A stretch of 64,000 nucleotides of DNA from the NCBI RefSeq assembly GCF_050947875.1, contig NC_134570.1, positions 229,199,265 to 229,263,264 on the forward strand. The letters run 5' to 3'. This DNA is from Dermacentor variabilis (Eukaryota > Arthropoda > Arachnida > Ixodida > Ixodidae). The position numbers and the translations under genes are program-made. Positions 61,556 through 64,000 of the stretch are shown piece by piece. How positions within the stretch are numbered: the first letter of the stretch is position 1; each line of letters begins with the position of its first letter. The notes under the pieces are model-generated. The model saw only the letters and a list, made by a program, of their open reading frames with translations. It did no database searches and had not been told where the DNA came from.

Positions 61556-64000
61556 TTTTTTTAATTCTTTATTAAACAATTTATTTCAGTAATACTGACA
61601 GCTTTCGGTTGAAGGCCCTTGGCAGGAGTGGGTGTTACATGAAGCACAGAAAAGTACAAGGCAATAATAAGAGGCCACAATAACAAAACGATTGTGTTAC
61701 GCCAACCAACGCCTACTTAAAGACAAAGTCACGCTCACGGAATCACCAACGAAGAATGCTGTGCACTTTATGCAAGACCAGGCCTTGTACACGACTGATA
61801 CGCCCAATGTTGACAGTGAAGGTGATAACGTCGCTATCATACACTCGCTGTCATATTTCGCTATTATACAACACTAAAACAAAAGGGCGTGAAGTGCGAA
61901 TTCGCCTGTGACAGCAAGCGTAGCGACATTTCAAAAAATATGAATACGGGCGTGCGCACACAGGAGCGAGAAGAAAAATAGCGAGACTATCCGAGTAAGA
62001 TAACCAATGATACATAATGCGAGATCAAAGCTTAAAGAAGGATAGGCAAAGGTAAGTAAAAACCAAGTTTGTAAACAAAATAAATTATTTCAAGCATCTT
62101 AAAAAAATTCTCGAGAGTTAGACACTCCATGGCATTGTGGTGCACGCGAATGGTTCGCGGGAACAAGGAATTTTTAAAACTGTCCATCTTACAAGCAAAA
62201 TCTTTTAGCTTCTTATAATGATGCGATTGCGTTGGGTGTCGAGAAACGTGATCAATGTAGTGATTTCTGTTTAGGTTAAGCTTACCATGGTAGATCAAGT
62301 GCATGTATTTCAGACTTTCTTGACGTCTTCATACCTGCAATGTTTCTAGGTAAGCACTGACCAAAAGAACACTCGGAGATGATTTCCTACTATAAGAACT
62401 TAAGATGCATTTAACGTATTTTCTTTGAGCATTTCCACATTTTGTTATGTTTGCATGGGTTTACGGATCCCAAATTACCGCGGACTATTCCAAGATAGGC
62501 CTAACGAACGTTTTATACTCTATTAATTTGACTTCATGTGTGGACTCTCGCAAGGACTTTCTTTAAAAACCTACTTTGCGCATAGCTTTATTTGTATATA
62601 AGTAACATGGTCAGTTTCATTTAGGATCTGATGTGATGATGACGCCTAGATATTTGTAGGTATCTACGAAGGATAAATGCTGACCGTTAGTCGTATAAGA
62701 AAATGTTAATGGCTGCTTTTTTGACCTATTCTCACAGCTACTGTCTTTTTCTGATTAATTTTCACCTGCCATGTTGAGCACCAAATTCAATTTCGGATAA
62801 AGCTACCTGTAGGGAGGCATGATCGCTTGGGCTTTTTATCTCATGATAAATGATACAATCAGCCACAAATAACTTAATATTCACAGGTATATCACGAAGG
62901 ATGTCGTTAATAAAAACCAAAAAGAAAAGTGGATCCAGCACGGAGCCCTACGGTATACCGGACTGAACCGATGCTGCACTTGAACTTACGCTTTGAAAAA
63001 ATACACTCTGTTGCCGATCGCATAAATAGACCTCAATCCAAGCAAGCAGCGTACTGTGTTTTAATATGTCTTGCAGTTTTAAAAGTAGGTTCTGGTGGCA
63101 TACACGATCAAAGCCTTTTCAGAATCTAGATGTATGATATCGATTTGGCCTTGCTTAACCAAAACTTCAGCGAAATCATGGATTGTTTCCCTTACCTGCG
63201 TTATTGTCGACAGCCCTTTGCGGAAGCCATGTTATCTGGAATGAATGAAGTTATTGTTTTCTGGAAAAGCGGGCACGTGCTCAACGTTAATGTGCTCGAT
63301 TGTCTTGGCGCACGAGGATAGTCATGAAATTGGCGTACAAAGACCAGGTAGCGAGGTGTTTGGTGATTTAGCTATAGGTATCATCTTTCCGTATTTCCAG
63401 TCTTTTGGAATGTCTGCTCGCAATAACGTTTCATTGAACAATACGCACAAGTACTTTGAACACCATTCAGCATGTCTGACAAGGAAGGCATTGGGTACAC
63501 CATCGATACCTGGCGATATTTTGCATAAATGTTTAACAAGAGCGAGAACTATCTCTTCTGATATCTCTTCTGATATTTCTTCTATATCTTCTATAATATC
63601 TTCTATGATATCTATGATATCTCTTCTGATATTTCCACATTATTAATTGAAGAGTAGTCCCCGTTATACAATTCGAAACTTGCCCATCTACCCTTATCGT
63701 CCATGAACACTGAACAGAAGAACTGGTTGAACGAATTTGCAATTATTGAGTTGTCTGCTATAGTTACTCCATCACTGCAAAGGTTTACTATGGACTTCTG
63801 ACGCCTGAAAGGCCGCTATAATTTTGCTGGGGACGAGAGAAGAAAATTTTTCATTGACACATTATGGTAGTATGGCTTTTTTATGGACTGCTTCAGCTGC
63901 AGACGCACCTCAGCCAGTCAAGAAGCGTTATGCATGGATGAGAGATTTTGGTGCTGTTTTCTTATCGTTCTTGTCTTTCGATCGTCCAAACCGTACAACC
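61556..64000 (-). mobile_element. CR1/L2-like LINE (LINE-epsilon), minus strand, running off the window
   Basis: The minus strand reads, from the right edge leftwards: linker (N-S-F-N-Q-F-F-C-S-V-F near 63730), RT fingers H-G-F-R-K-G-L-S-T (near 63225), F-D-R-V (near 63110), G-S-V-L-D-P-L-L-F-L-V-F-I-N-D-I-L (near 62935-62890), a catalytic block, and a decayed thumb region. A 3' untranslated segment with GGCAGGAGTGGGTGTTACAT on the plus strand lies near 61620 and the end is a T-rich stretch at about 61556. The catalytic motif expected as F-A-D-D reads F-V-A-D near 62860-62872, so the first Asp is lost. The element continues past base 64000. Confidence 0.75.
63551..63636. repeat. (TCTTCTGATA)-type short tandem repeat inside LINE-epsilon
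   Basis: ATCTCTTCTGAT, TTCTTCTATATCT and TATGATATC variants alternate over about 85 bp, replacing linker coding sequence of the LINE. It is a local expansion of a TCTTCTGATATC-like unit. Confidence 0.8.

Noticed and set aside
1..64000. CRISPR arrays, bacterial operons or defence systems
   Set aside because: No regularly spaced repeats with unique spacers and no bacterial-type genes are present; the sequence is that of an intron- and transposon-rich animal genome.

Overview
This window is animal nuclear DNA, most likely from a hard tick (Ixodidae). The clues are two copies of a tRNA-derived SINE that matches, from memory, the tick Ruka family, plus tick-like RTE, I-group, CR1/L2-like, Penelope-like and Ty3/Gypsy elements. 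No database search was possible, so the taxon is an inference. There are no bacterial operons, CRISPR arrays, rRNA genes or convincing free-standing tRNA genes.

Only one host gene could be supported. It is a GMC-type FAD oxidoreductase on the + strand, seen as two exons about 38 kb apart. Exon 1 (ATG at 22712, ends 22835) stops after the residues Y-D-Y-I-I plus the first base of a valine codon. Exon 2 (60930-61132) supplies the other two bases and continues into G-G-G-S-A-G and a strand ending in L-L-L-E-A-G-G, the FAD-binding dinucleotide fold. The donor reads AG|GCAAGT, a GC-type donor, the acceptor is CAG, and the downstream donor is CAG|GTAGG. The rest of the protein lies to the right of the window.

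Almost everything else is transposable-element sequence. Left of the gene: a deleted Gypsy element with a nested insertion (470-2040); a LINE tail (2041-2690); an I-group LINE split by a well-preserved Mag-like Gypsy element (LINE 2691-3525 and 7920-10590, Gypsy-1 3531-7914); two RTE-type LINE copies on the minus strand (10841-15275) with a tRNA-like unit at the 5' end of the longer one; and a second RNase H-bearing LINE (15830-18923). Inside the long intron: a diverged SINE, a minus-strand CR1/L2-like LINE (25640-26800), a minus-strand Gypsy deletion derivative (30507-33193), a decayed Gypsy with both LTRs (35736-39183), a further SINE, a CR1/L2-like LINE (42719-44556) abutting a 5'-truncated Gypsy (to 48255), a MITE pair, two SINEs with clear target-site duplications, and a Penelope-like GIY-YIG fragment (59080-59830). 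After exon 2, a minus-strand CR1/L2-like LINE runs off the window end.

No element has fully intact reading frames. I found no new multi-gene system. The most notable items are the TE-filled GC-AG intron, a 50-bp perfect palindrome flanked by a 10-bp direct repeat (35501-35576), and several other perfect inverted duplications, one inside an old RTE coding region.
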